Source: Panagrolaimus kolymaensis (taxonomy: Eukaryota; Nematoda; Chromadorea; Rhabditida; Panagrolaimidae). Taken from it: 64,000 nucleotides of DNA. The notes below the pieces were generated by a model. It saw nothing but the letters and a program-made list of their open reading frames with translations. It did not search any database and had not been told where the DNA came from. A program made the translations under genes and the position numbers. Where the stretch lies: positions 1,860,001 to 1,924,000 of the forward strand of contig JAJQJQ010000017.1 of NCBI GenBank assembly GCA_028622995.1, given 5' to 3'. Positions 1 to 12,800 of the stretch are shown piece after piece (positions within the stretch are counted from its first letter, which is position 1; each line of letters starts with the position of its first letter).

Positions 1-1341
1 AATTGTATCATTCATATAATTTGCAAGTTTATCACGAATTGGAACTTCAGGAATTTTGAATACAGGAGCATCAGCAGAAATTGGGTCGTCATCGCCATCA
101 AGTCGAAATGGAGTTCCATCAATTTCGCCCCATGTCATTAAAGGAGTATCATCAACACCTGAAAAATGAGTTTTAATATAAAAAAAGCATTTAAATAACA
201 CAAACCTGGTTCAATTGAAGGGGTAGCAATACATCCCAGAGTGTCAGCATTTACAAAACCAAGGTCCTTGCCAGTAACATCGACTCTATGAATGTTATTG
301 GCTGCTTGGTGTAATGCTGCCCTCGCCATCGTAGATGGTTTAGCATGCTGAGCATCCTCTTTCCTTATTCTCGTTGCTTCTTTATTAATCAAAATTTCGT
401 TCATTTGCATTCGTTCAACCAATTCTGCATTTGTCAAAGGTGCTTCATCAACAGGATTAAAGATTAAATCATTACGCGCTTTATAACTCCATCCATCGAG
501 CGTTTTAGATTTATCTGAAAAATATCATGAATGCTTATTGTATAACAAAATTATTGAGAGAGAAAAAGCATACCATCGCTATTTTTAATAGCCAACATTT
601 GTTCATCAGCAGCAGCTGTAAGTGGCTTTATTTGATTATTGTAATCTTCGTTATGTTTTCTTTCAGCATTATACATCCATGCATTTTTCTTCCGTTCTCT
701 TTCATTCATCAAAGCAGCCAATTCTTCAAACGATGCATTGTCTTCGCTAGTATAATTATCCAAATATGATTGCAAAGTAAATTTATCCATTGCTTTAGCT
801 CTTTTCTTTTTCGGAGCACCCTAAAAAAATAAATATAGCAACAAAAAAATGTAGTCAAAACTTACAATTCTATCGTTATCCCCTTCTGGATTACAATAAT
901 TGTAGCCAGAATTTGTAATCGGTGTTGAAAATTCAGAATAAGAAGTTGATGGAGTACCAAAATCACTCAAAGATGGCGTAGCATTAGGTGCATTCTTTAT
1001 TCCATATTTAAGTTGTAATTCACGAATCTTTGCTTCATCACCAGCAACCAAAGCATCGAGATATTCTTTTTGAACCTTAAATCAATCATTTTATTATCTT
1101 TATAGGTATAAGCATAAAAAATTTCACCAACTTTAAGCTTCTTAACATCTGGAAAATAATCTCTTTGAATAATGGATGAAATATTTTCAATGAATGTTTC
1201 TTCAGGTACAACTTTACGAGTTTCTTTTTTGGTTGTCAAACTTTTTGGACCAACTTTGACGATTTGATTTCGATTTGCAGATTGTGGAACTTTAGGAATA
1301 GCAAATTGTAAATCCGCTTCCTTAAATCTATCTGTAGCCAT
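1..1341 (-). CDS. ESS2: ESS2 (DGCR14/ES2) splicing-associated nuclear protein, C-terminus outside window
   Basis: Nuclear protein associated with spliceosome C complexes. The translated exons carry ESS2 hallmarks in order: IQRDYFPDVKKL near residue 60, then QKEYLDALVAGDEAKIRELQ, then LDNYTSEDNASFEELAAL, a WSYKARNDLIFNPV segment, and CIATPSIEPG followed by TPLMTWGEIDGTPFRL. Human ESS2 has the equivalents SEDNASFQE, YKAKNSLMY and SPMMTWGEVENTPLRV. Start is the ATG at 1341 (MATDRFKEADLQ). Short introns occur near 1077-1130 (acceptor TTTAAG), 821-868 and further left. The C-terminal third lies beyond base 1. It is divergent from TXNDC9, about 220 bp away, so the two may share a promoter region. 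Family assignment is secure; exact exon ends are inferred. Confidence 0.88.
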
Positions 1342-1561
1342 CTTTAATTTAAAAAAAAGTAAATCAATACAAATAACTTATAAAAATTTATTTTGTTGGT
1401 TTGATTTTTTTTTGTTGCAAAAAAAATTTCTTTAGTCGAGATATGATTTGAATCTCGAAGCGAAAAAAGACTCGTGCTCGAACTTCAAAAAAGGAAGAAG
1501 AAAACTTGGAGAAAATTTTTAAAAAGGTTTTTATAAATCCAGAGATTCCTCTAAAAATAAA

Positions 1562-2228
1562 ATGGCAGATAATATTATTGCTGATCAATTATTGAATGCT
1601 GCAAAGGTTGTTGAAAAGCAAGTTGATGCGGAAATTCAACGACTTGATAATCTTGATGACGATGGCTTGGAAGAAATTCGGCGTAAAAGAATTGAAGAAA
1701 TGAAAGCTGTTGCAAGAAAAAAGCAGGTAAATTTTGTTGAATATTTTATCATGTTTTTTTTGTTAAATTTCTAAATATTTTTAGGATCAAGAAGCTGCTG
1801 GCCATGGAAAAGTCACAGAACTCGCCGATGAAAGAGATTTCTTTGAAGCTGGTAAAAGATCGGATAAACTTGTATGCCACTTTTATGATACATCAAATCG
1901 TCGTTGTGAGCTTGTTGAATGGTGTCTAGAAAAATTATCAATGGCACATTATGGTACAAAATTTGTAAAATTGAATACGGAAAGAGTACAATTATTTTCT
2001 GAATATTGTTCATTTAATATTAATATTTTTTAGGTACCATTCTTGATTAAACGACTCAACATTCGAACCATTCCAAATATTTGCGTGGTCCTTGATAACA
2101 AAATTACCAATTATCTCCGAATTCCTGATGATGGAACGAACCAACATGAACTTCTCGCAAACATTGAAAAATGGATGCTTAACGAAAATGCTATTGAAAA
2201 ACTTTCTTTAACTCGTAGCAAAAAATGA
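1562..2228 (+). CDS. TXNDC9: Thioredoxin domain-containing protein 9 (phosducin-like)
   Basis: Cytosolic co-factor of the CCT chaperonin in its family; not an active thioredoxin. Three exons (1562-1726, 1785-1985, 2034-2228) add up to 561 nt, 186 residues, with introns of 58 and 48 nt ending TTTTTAG. Residues 1-60 are an acidic/basic helix (RRKRIEEMKAVARKKQ), followed by a thioredoxin-like fold with DKLVCHFYDTSNRRCELVEW and VPFLIKRLNIRTIPNICVVLDN. The CxxC redox pair is absent, as expected for TXNDC9. Human TXNDC9 shares DRVVCHFY and the cis-Pro region HIKVIPTLALLKDGK. Start is the ATG at 1562, directly after the divergent ESS2 promoter interval. Confidence 0.9.
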
Positions 2229-2355
2229 TTTTATTTTTGCTTTGAAATCGTGTTATTTTACTTATTATTATAAGATCTCGACCAGTGTTTAATGTTTTAT
2301 TTATTAATTTATACTTTGCTATGCTTTTTTTTTATAAATAATTACACAATTCAAC

Positions 2356-5300
2356 TTAAAAAATAGTACAAACTTTGGTTTGAGTTTTTGGCATGAAGGG
2401 ATTTCGAATAATTCTGGGTCTTCCTTTACGATCTTTAGCCGATTCTGGATATGATGGTGGTGGTTCATTTGGGCTTCGTGAATGCATGGCTTGTAGTTCA
2501 GCTAGTTTTTTCTAAAGATTTCATGACTTATTCGATAGAGAGAAAAAAATAGGCTTATGTACTTGTAAAAGAGCCATTTGAGTTTCATGTCCTCTGAAAG
2601 TTTTTGATTGTTTTTGAACTTGCTTTTTAAGTTCTTCAATTTCGGATCGTAATTGTTTTTCTGTTTGAAGACATCTGAAATGACAATTAATAATAAAAAA
2701 AAGGTTTTGTAATTATACAATTACTCTGTTGTGATTGGAATTGGTGGAACGTTTGCTAGTTGTTTTGGCCCTGGTATCTGAAAGTTAAATTTTTGTAAAG
2801 ACTTTCAAATATTTTTTAATGGTGTATTAACTTACAAATTGGCTATAGCTTAAGTATTCAGCATCATCAAGCTCGTTTTGAACCCATGTGGGCACTTCGG
2901 TTAATTCAGGTGCTGACCTTCTTCGCGCTCCCCAATGTCCAGCTAAGCTCATCATAGTGCTTCGACCCGCCGCAGAATTAGTTTCTTTTTGACCTGATGG
3001 CGATGTATTTATCACAACAAAAACTCTTTTGGCTTTTCCTTCAAGTTCTACAAAATCAAATAAAAAGTTTTTAATATTTTCTCATTCAAATTTTTTTAGT
3101 CGTTGTTCTTCCCTCTCTTCGCGACACTTACGAGCAAGCTTTATGAATGGTTTTGAACCAGCTGAATCTCGCGTCGAATCCAATCGAAGCACCAATGAAG
3201 GAATGGTACAAATATCTTCTTCTTCACCTCCAGGATTTTCTAAACCTTTTTGAAAAGGCCAATGCATTTTTGTTGCTGATCTATTTCTATCTTTTGTTGC
3301 TGAATCTGCATTTCTTCGATCTTGGGATATTTCAACTCGTTCAGAAATTTCCAAATCTTCTATTGTAACTGCGTCATTGATTTTTCTCATAATTCCTTTA
3401 GTTCCCCAAAAATAAAGTTCATTATCAGCTGTTGCAACTACAGTAAAACCATCCCCACAAAATAATTGCTAAAAATCCATTATTTAATTAATAATTTTAA
3501 AATAAATACAAACCACACAAGCTTTTGTTACGAGGGCTTTTACAGGCCTATTTGGAACCCAAAAATCCATAGGTTGTCTATGGCCTAAACCTAATTCACC
3601 AAATTCATTTCTTCCAAAAAGATGAACATGTCCCGATTCTAATAAAACTCCACTATGAAATGAACCAAGTGAAACATCGACGATGCGAGAATTAAAAGCT
3701 TTCATGCAAGTTGGAATCAAAATATTTTCAACTTCTGACTGAAATTTTTTTAATTTTAAACAAGTATCGTTTTAAATATATTCAGTTTATACCTTTGTAT
3801 GTTTAACATGAGCGAAAAATCCTATCCGCGTGTTAAGGTTTAATTTATTATATTTGTTTGAACCCATTAAAATCAATATTCCACAGCTGGTAATTAAAGC
3901 GGTACAATCAGGCCCGCATTTAACATTGATAACGATCAAATGAGCAGGAATTTCAACCTAAAATAGTTTGTATTACAACGTGGTTTATGAAGAGATAATA
4001 ATTTTACTTTTTGAGCCGTTTGAATGTGCTCTAGTTTTCCCGTACCAAGTTGGCCCATTTGACTATTACCCCAAACAAAAACTTGTCCATCACCGCATAC
4101 CGCCGCAGCATGTTCATTTCCAGCACTTAAATCAACGATATCATCCCTTAAAAGGCTATCGATAACTTTAGGCCTTAAATAATCATCCTTGGATTTTCCA
4201 TTTCCCGTATATTTTCGATGTCCACAAACCATAACAATTCCACGATCAGCGCAAAATACGCTAAAATTTGCGCCACATGCAATTCGATTAATATCTTTTC
4301 CATCGAGGGAGTCAACCCGGGCTGGTTGAATTCGCGACCTTCGATCACCCAAACCTAGTTGACCAAATTTATTTTCACCCCATGCATACACGGCATTATC
4401 TACTGTGAGCATTAAAAGATGGTCTTGACCAACAGCTAACTAAAACTTAAAAGGGTAACACAAAGAAGAAATGTTTGCATTATTGGTGGCTATCAATAAA
4501 ATTTAATACATACTTGTTTAACTCGAATGTTTTTAGGAGTATTTGAAACTGCAGAAAGAGTAACTTTTCCAATATCAAATTCATACAAAGCGGAATGACA
4601 ATTTCTTGGACTTTGACTTCTTTGAATTCCACGAAACCTTTCACCACCCTTTTTTCCTCGACTTCGTTGAACCATTTCAAGAACTTTCGTTGCATTTGGA
4701 CGTGCTTCAGGTTCGACTTTAAGCATTTCTCTCACAATTAATTTTAAATCATTACTATATGGTCCTCGAATTTGTTCATAATCTCCTTTTACTATTTTTC
4801 CTACAAGTGCTGGAAGATTGCTTCCTTCAAAAGTTTTTTGAAGGCATGCCATTTCATATAAAATACATCCAAGTGCCCATACATCCGATTTATTATTATA
4901 TGATTTACCTTCGCACATTTCAGGACTAAAAGCAATGATTTTTTTATCAGCTTTTAATGTACATACATATGAAATTTACCTAATATAATATGGAGTTCCA
5001 ACAACCGTTTGAGCTCCAGCAAATTGAGTTTGAGTTCCCATTATTTTGCTTATACCAAAGTCACCTATTTTTATGTGATGATCTTTTGTAAGAAATATAT
5101 TTGCTGTTTTTAGATCTCTATGTAGTACATTATTATCGTGTAAATATCCGACTGCAGAAAGCATTTGTTCAAACATATAAAGAATTTCAGCTTCCGGAAC
5201 ATAATCCGTACGACGGGCCAAATATTGTGCAAGAGTACTATAAAAAAAATAATATATTATTTTTTAAAGGACCCTGGTCATTTGCTTCCCTTTTCAAACT

Positions 5301-5863
5301 CGCGGCTGGATATTCGACCACGCAAAGTGTGGACGCTTGTGGGGACGAATATCCAGCCGCGAGTTTGAAAAGGGAAGCAAATGAATATGGTCCTTTAAAG
5401 TAATTAAAATGGAGTATAAAAAGTGAGTTTTAATTATTTGTCATCAAAAACATGATTACGTGGTATTTTATTTGCGTTTTAACGATTGCAAAAAAGACGT
5501 TCATAATAGTTATACACTTTTTTCATTACAAATAAAATTTTCAACATACCCTCCATCAGCATATTCCATTTCAATCATTAAAATTCCTTCCTCTTCAAAT
5601 GAATCATAATATGAAATAATGTGAGGATGATCCATGCTTGAAAGGAGGGCAACTTCATTAAGCGCTAATTGCCTCTCAGTCGTAGATAATTCATGCATAT
5701 TTATTTCTTTTATAACCACTAAGGACTCATCAACTTTTCGACGATATAATATTGCGCTTCCAAATGATCCTTTTCCAACCACTCGAATTCTTTCATACCC
5801 GCTAACTGTAGATGGAAGCCGAGTGGTGGAAGCTTCAATTTCATCGCGACGAGTTTTACGCAT
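2356..5863 (-). CDS. NEK9: NIMA-related kinase with RCC1 repeats (NEK9/NEKL-1 type)
   Basis: Ser/Thr kinase; family members act in mitosis, cilia and, in nematodes, endocytosis and moulting. Kinase domain comes first: P-loop VVGKGSFGSAI, Lys in VVIKEI, catalytic HRDLKTANIFL, GDFGISK, activation loop ending TVVGTPYYI. RCC1-type repeats follow (VYAWGENKFGQLGLGD, VFVWGNSQMGQLGTGK, VHLFGRNEFGELGLGH). The tail has a charged Glu/Arg segment, a predicted coiled coil (SEIEELKKQVQKQ) and ends QTKVCTIF. Order kinase-RCC1-coiled coil matches NEK9 (979 aa in human; about 900 here). Start chosen at the ATG at 5863 (MRKTRRDE), 8 nt after a possible TTTTTTAAG trans-splice acceptor. Intron 1 (5238-5549) is about 310 nt, six times the local norm, because it holds a fold-back element. 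Confidence 0.88.
5264..5398. mobile_element. TTAA-flanked fold-back MITE, family A copy 1
   Basis: Starts TTAA-AGGACCCTGGTCATTTG and ends with the inverted form ...CAAATGAATATGGTCCT-TTAA. Arms of about 55-60 nt pair almost perfectly (TTCAAACTCGCGGCTGGATA against its complement) around a loop near 5323-5342. TTAA on both sides is the target-site choice of piggyBac-type transposases. It lies inside intron 1 of the NEK9 gene and encodes nothing. A second copy with the same ends is at 63095-63301. Confidence 0.85.
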
Positions 5864-6707
5864 TTTCAAACCTTAAAAAACAGTTTTTTCTAAAAACCAT
5901 TTTTTCAGATTTAAAAAAAAAGCTAAATCAAAAACGGTTGCTACGGAAAAGAATTTTATAAACTCGATAGAAAAAGAAGCCTATCATCATCATTTATTCG
6001 TTGCTTGGCACAAAAAATATTTTTATTACAAAAAAATTTAAAATTAAAAGAAAAAACGGAATTATTTAAAACAAAACAAAATAAAAGTAATTATTAATTT
6101 TAAATTGCGAAAAAGTAATTTTAATTTTTAGCTTTGCTTAGTTTGGTTTTTGCCACAGTCGTCGACGTACAGCCGCCGAAACCTAAGTTACCGCTTCAAC
6201 AATCTCTCTTTCTTACCATTTCAAGCTTTGCCTTCTCTTTTTTTTCTTTGCCATTATTAAAAGCTTTAATGTGCATGTGACTTTTTTTCCAATGTGAAGG
6301 TGGTATAAAAGTTGGGGATACCAATATTTTTAGGTTTATTTTTAAATATAAGGTTATCTAAATTATGCTTTTCTTTAAGTTACATTATTTTTTTTTATTT
6401 TGAAAAAATCTCTGGACCATAAATCATAAATCAAAAAAGGGTTTAAATAAAAAAGAAAAAATCAGAAGCTATAGTTTGTTTTTAATTATTTTCATGTTTA
6501 AAAAGTGCGAAAGAAACATAAAGAAAATATGTGTCATAATAATACAAATATGTAATCCCTCAATTTTGGCTAAATACGTCAATAACATGCAAAGGTTGTT
6601 TGTTCGTAAAGATAGAAAATATGCAATCGTTTGTATGTATGTTTAATTCAACCAAGTGAATTCTTTCAAATGAATCATTTTAAAGATATTTTATCAGTAA
6701 TCCAAAA
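5864..6707. other. Divergent intergenic region NEK9/ELMO
   Basis: About 840 bp with no supportable gene. Very AT-rich with many A and T runs. It should hold the promoters of both divergent genes. A more mixed-sequence patch at about 6150-6215 (with CGTCGACGTACAGCCGCCG) stands out from the AT background. No RNA gene seen. Confidence 0.5.
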
Positions 6708-9527
6708 ATGAGTTCTGATATTCAACCCATAACAAATTTAAAATTAATTGATATTCGAAGAAAAGAAAATGAAATTCGAGTAGGTATTATCTTAAAAAGC
6801 TTTTAAAAAAATAATGAAATTCAAGGGTGGATTTGCGGTTGATCCAAGAATGGGAGATTATATGCCATATGAATTTCGAATGCCCAGTAATAATCCAAAT
6901 GCTTCACCTTTTATTACAATCGATAAAGATACGGTTAATCTAAATGATTTATTAATGAATATTTCCGTTCAACTGGGTTTACCCAAAGGTGGTTCAAAAG
7001 AATATGGCCTTTTAATAGATAATCGAAGCACTTTGAATGTTGGAAAAGCTTTTGTATTTGTTACCAATGATGATTTATTATTACTTAAAGATGGATTTTT
7101 ATTAATTGTTACTGCGTCACCCGTGAGTAAAATTTCTTCTGAATTGTCTTGACGAATTATTTTTTTATAGCAAAATTATGCAAAGACAATGTTAAATAAA
7201 CTTGAAAACATTGATTTATTTTCTGGACCTACTCATCTACCAATTTGGCAAAATACTTTAGATACTTTATTCAGCTTATCGCAAAACGTAACATTTGCTT
7301 CAGAATTTCATAAAATTAATGGAATTCAAAGGGTTGCTGAAATAATTCAAAATGGAAGTTTTGAATCCAACACTTCCGCTCTTTGTCGACTTTTTTATAT
7401 TTTTCTCGAACTTATGAGACATCCAGGACTTGTCGAATGGACGGAGATTTCACCAGCTTTTGTGGATAAAATTGCTGAATATGTTAATGGAAGGGCAAAA
7501 TTTGAAAATAATGAGTCTTTGAGACTTTCATTGAGCATTTTATTAACTATTCTCGATAAAGGGTATGATGACCTTTTTTATTCGATTGCAAAATTTTAAC
7601 AACACAACTTTCAGGGGCGAACTTGAGAGTGTTGTTGAAGAAAGGGTTAAATTTGAAAGTTTAATTCGGCATTTACAAAAGAAGGAAGAACGAATATTGT
7701 TGGTAGTTTTAACCCTTATGAATCTTTTATATAATAAAGTGGATGATACCGATCGAATTTCAATTCTTCAATTAATTCGTGATAAAGCATTTCTATCTGC
7801 AATCGAAAATGTTATCGAAGTTGAAAGAAAACATCCAGATGATCAAATTAAAGAGCAACTTCTTTTAATTCAAGAAAAATGCTTTCATCAATTGAGAGAT
7901 TTAGCCATGAGAAGAGCAAATTGTTCAGAGATTGAACATGTTACTGTAAGTTTTCTCACTAAATAAAAAGGTTGCTAAAATATAATAAAATTTAGGAAAT
8001 GAGTGAATGGAATTATAATTCTCCAACCCCTTCATTATCTGAAAATATAGCTGCTGCAGCTTTTGATCGACATTCAATGCAAGGAATGGCACCAACAGCT
8101 AAAACAAAATTTGCCGATTTAGTAACGTTAACACCGCCAGGTGCTTTAGCCGTGGATATCATAGTCGATTACTCTCAACGTTATAAAAAGCGGCTGAAAG
8201 ATGTAAGTTCACTAAGAAGATATATTATACAATATAATTAAAGCAAATTGATTTCAGATTCAATTTGAAAGCAATCTTCCTAATGAAGTTTGGCCCTCAA
8301 TCATGAGCCAACTCGTAGTCTGTCTCCTTCAAATTTTTTGTATTGTTCCAGAAAAACCCGAAGATCAACCCGATGTTCCAATTCGTCCATGGCGAATTAT
8401 GTTTAATGCAGAACAACCATTTCACGATCTTTTTGCCGTTGCCTTGGATGTTTTCTTTCGAACTTGGAGAGAAATGCACGCTTCACTTTCGGATGAAGAT
8501 AAAGTTCTTCACGTCGTTCGATATCAACTCGCCTTAGGAATTGCGGAAAATCCAGTATCCCTCAAAGATTTGGATGAAATTATTCAACGAAAACTAAGTT
8601 ATTTTCATGTTCAAAAAATGTGGGAGAAGGAAAGAATTGAACGGGAAGAGCTCGAATTGAAAAGTTCCGCCATTCGTGATTTACAACAACATTTGCGACC
8701 ATCAATCGAAGAACTCATTAAAACAAAGAAAAAGAATTTACTTAAAAAGGGTTTCTTTTTTGCTAAAGTAAGCAAAGGAAAATCTTTCAATTCCGATAAA
8801 AAATTATATTGGTTTTGGAAATTGGACGAGCATGAGCGCTGCCTCTGGTATACAGACTGCTTAAATTCAACTACACCTAATCCAAAATTGGATTTAAAAA
8901 CAAAAAAGAAACGTAAGTGTTGTTTGCAATAAATCGAGGAGCCTAAAATCAAGGTAATTTCATCTGTCATAATTTTTTTTCGATTATTTCAAAGCTTTTT
9001 TAAGCTTATTTACTAACTTCTTAAACCATATTTAATCATTTTTTAAACCAAACAAAAAATTTTTTTAATCGTCGTTGTTAATTACAGTAGCAATTAGCGA
9101 TATCAAAAGAATTGTCACTGGTTCAGAATATAGCGAAACTGTGGTTCAGCAAATTGGAATGAAACTTTCCAAAAAAACTTCAACTCTCTCATTTATAAAA
9201 CAAGGATTTTCCATTGAATTAAAAGATCAATCAGAGCCACTCACTTTAGCGACGGAAGACGAAGCCGTACTTCAAGCATGGATTGAAGGTTTGAAGCTTC
9301 TTCTTGGATCAGAAATATTGAATGAAAAAGAAGTAAAAGCAAATAATTTTCTTTTATTTTTATAAAACTTAAATTTCTTGTAGATTAATAGATTACTAGA
9401 TATTGAAGTAAGAATACGCCTTTTAAATGTAACAAATCCACCAACCAATCCTCCTCAAATTCCTGAATTACCTAAAAATTTTGATTGGATTCCTGAAAAA
9501 TATCGTACCAAAATGCAAAATAAATAA
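6708..9527 (+). CDS. ced-12: ELMO/CED-12 engulfment and cell motility protein
   Basis: Adaptor that with DOCK180/CED-5 activates Rac for engulfment of dying cells and cell migration. Exon 1 starts at the ATG at 6708 (MSSDIQPITN) and splices by a 46-nt intron ending CAAG. Visible blocks: N-terminal ubiquitin-like/armadillo part (TFASEFHKINGIQRVAEII, parallel to ELMO TFAQEFINLDGI), ELMO domain (LTPPGALAVDIIVDYSQRYKKRL; LFAVALDVFFRTWREMHAS), then a split PH domain (FFFAKVSKGKSFNSDKKLYWFWKL; ISDIKRIVTGSEYSE; EAVLQAWIEGLKLLLG), and a Pro-rich C-terminus (NPPTNPPQIPELPKNFDWIP), the DOCK SH3-binding type. Introns near 7108-7170, 7562-7615, 7947-7998, 8202-8258, 8913-9087 and 9336-9384. The following TANGO6 gene on the same strand may be co-transcribed. 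Confidence 0.92.
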
Positions 9528-9893
9528 TATTAATTTATTAAAGCTTTAAATAATTTATTATTATGTTTGTTTTTTTATTATTTAAAATATTGAAAACATG
9601 GAATTCGAGATTTAGAAGATGCTTGAAATCCTAAACAGTATCTTTTTTGTTGTTGGTAAAATGCCCATTGACGTTAACTTTTTTCGTGATAGAAATGAAT
9701 AGCAATTTTGTACCTAATTTTTTATTATTATTAAAACTTTGTAATTTATCCGTCTTTTTTACATGCCTTATTACTTACATCGTTGTTGTATAAAAAAATA
9801 AATATTCTTCATTCCTACCACCATAACATGTGTAAATATCGTTTGTTAATATCTTTTCTCCTTCGCTTTTCTTTATTTTACATAGTTTTTTAG
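9528..9893 (+). promoter_or_regulatory. ELMO-TANGO6 intercistronic spacer ending in a trans-splice acceptor
   Basis: 366 bp between two same-strand genes with no gene of its own. It ends CATAGTTTTTTAG directly against the ATG of TANGO6 at 9894, so the acceptor leaves no 5' UTR from the genome. No upstream exon for TANGO6 can be seen, so a spliced leader is the natural explanation (inference). Confidence 0.6.
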
Positions 9894-12800
9894 ATGTGCG
9901 AAAAAAATCTTCAAATAGCTTTTGAATTCATCGAATTTGCTTCAACTCCTCCGACTTCGCTGCCTACAAAAGAAAGCAAAGATCCTTTTCAATTAGTGAC
10001 GCAAACGCTGTGTGACAAAATTTTGAATTCTCCTTTTCATGATTCCTTTCTAAATCTTCATCTTGAATCTTCTTTACCTTCAACGAGTGATGGATCCAAT
10101 TTTGATGCAAGGCTGACATACTCAGAAGTTCTCCGATTTGTTTTATCAATCTTTTGTGAACAGGCTGCCGATAATTCTTTATCAACTGAAGATTGGGCTG
10201 TTTTATCTTCTCATCAATTAGGAGCTATCATTCGCACTTTTGAACTTTTGGTTGCTATGAGTATTTTGCCTTCAATTGATGATGGAATTGGTGTGCCTCT
10301 TGAAAAACGTGTGAGCTTTGTTAAAGTTTGGAAACCATTTACTGATATCTCTCAACGCCTTGAACAACTTCAAAAGACTCTTCAAATTTTTCAAAGGTTA
10401 TGTGATTTTAATGAAAATTTAAAGATCCAGCTTATTTCAAAGTTTTTACCTGATTTTATTTCTGCCAATGAACAGGTTTGTATTATTCATTCTAATGTTG
10501 CATCTGTTTCTTGTTTATTCTTCAGATTATTTATTTCAATGACTTTACATCGGAAAAACAATATCAATCATTTCTAAACCAAATTCCATTGTCGGTAGTG
10601 ATGAAAGAACTGTTGTTACTAAATGGCGGTTTTGGATTAAGTGGACGGAAAGTGATGGCACCAGCATGGTTTTTGACTTCTTTAAATAAAAAGCTTTCCG
10701 AAGGATTGGCCTCACCCAAAGGCTTATCGCATTTACTTGTATGTTTTAATGAACTCGGTATGTTTTGCTGACTGACTTTAATTTTTTTATAAATAAACCT
10801 TTTTAGGTGGTGAATCGTTTTGGAATAATTCTGTAATTCTTTCATCCGTGGCAAATTTGTTATCAACAAAGCCACAATGTGCAGAATCTTATCAAAAATA
10901 TGCTCTTTCAATGTTTTCACAATTCCTTGATATTATGAAGGTATATTTTTTTAAAATTATTTATCTCTAATAAAAGACTTTTTTTAGAACAGTAATTTTG
11001 GCACCAATGTCGCTTTACTCTTTGTTTTGACCGTGGATAAGCTCTATGTGAAAGCACCATTTGTTGTTGAAGTTCAACTTATTGATAAATTAATTCGTCC
11101 ATGGGAAATTTTGGTTGAACGTGGAGTTCAAAACCCTTTAACAAATGAAAATGGATTTTGGAATGCTAATCTTGATAGTTCTATCATTATCTTAAAATCC
11201 TGGCTTAATGCATTACCACATCAATACAATATCAATAGCTTTACGTTTTCTCATCGATTTTCAAAACTTGTTCCATTGTTTATGCACTTTTGTGGTCAAG
11301 CAGCAGAAAATGAAGTGCTAGATGAATTTAAAGAACATTTAAGTCTAATATTAACTCGTCTTTTGGGTGAAGATATCAAAGAACATACTGTGCTGATGAA
11401 ACAAATGTTAAGCGATGGTGTAAAAACTCATGGATATTTTAAGATATCGCCGCAAAAGAATCTTGCTATTTCGGAAGTAAATGAAAGCGCTGTACTCCTA
11501 AAATATCCTGTCAATCTTGAAATCCTTGAAGAACCCATGGATGAAGATACTTTACTTGACTTTAAATTAGAAGCTTTACGGTCTCTAGTAAAAGTTTGTT
11601 TTGTTTTTTAATATTTTTAGTTAATATAACCTTTTTTTTAGAATTTATCACCTGATTTGGCTATAAAATCGTTAGTTGTTCTCATGGCTGATTGTTTAAA
11701 TGTTTGGGTTAATAAAGAAGATTTGGATATTTATGAAGAAGACAACATTCGATTTGTTCCAGCTCTTGAACAACTCGTCGCTGAAAATTCACAAACACAA
11801 AGATTAAGCGCAGTTTACATTCTTGGCTCTGTTGTGGAGATATTGGCGTCTTTGGAAGCTTTAGAATTTTCAACTGATATTTTGTTGGATATGGTTAACA
11901 TTGCAATAGTTTGTTTCTTTTCTTATCTTATTTTCTTTAACCGCTTCATTTGTTTTAGACAATTTTTCAAACTTCTATTAAAAGACTTTCTTCTGTTACT
12001 GATGTTAAAATTTTGTCAAATGAAAATAATGAATTAAAGGATGCTGAAGCTCATACAACCTCGCTTGCCGTTGGTCTAGTTAGCGCAATCGTAACAAATG
12101 GAATGAACGAAGAAAGTTTAAAGCATCGCTTACAAATGGTTGGAAATGAAATGAATAAATTTTGTACAGTTTTTAAACGACTTGAAGCTAATGCTTTTGC
12201 TGATATTTATCGACCTGCTTATGAAAATTGTAAACAGCTGTTGGAATTATTTTCAAATGAATTGAAGTGGAAGCTTTTTGACTCGGATGAAATATCTAAG
12301 AGGTAAGTTGCTTTACACTTATCTGACTTTTTTATCGTTAGTTTTTAGGACGCTGTTGACTTCTCGAAAAAGTACACATAATGTAACACAATTAGAAAAA
12401 TGGCGCCTTTTACTTGAAAGTGATGATGAAGAAGCTGTGAAAGGTGGAGTACTTATTCAAATTGCACAAAGATTGAAACTTCAAGATCGTCAAGCTTTTT
12501 CCTATCAAAGTGATTTTGAATGGGTGTGGAAAACAGCTTTTGGTTAGTTTGCATAATTTGAAACATATGTACCATCTCTTTTCAGAATTTTCTTCTCATC
12601 ATGATAGCTATGTGTTTCTTTCATCTATTAATGCTCTTGCTGAACTTTCCTACTGGCAAACTGAATCATTTCTTCCTCGTTTAATCGAAAGTTTCACCAA
12701 TTTGGATGAAAATAATATTTCAAAAGATGTTTCAATTATGTGGCGGGGAAAATTGGGTGAAGCAATTGCTAAAGTTTTCAAACAACTTGGAAACTATTCA

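Noticed and set aside
1..1341. CDC5-like splicing protein
   Set aside because: No Myb repeats; YTSEDNASFEE and MTWGEIDGTP identify ESS2.
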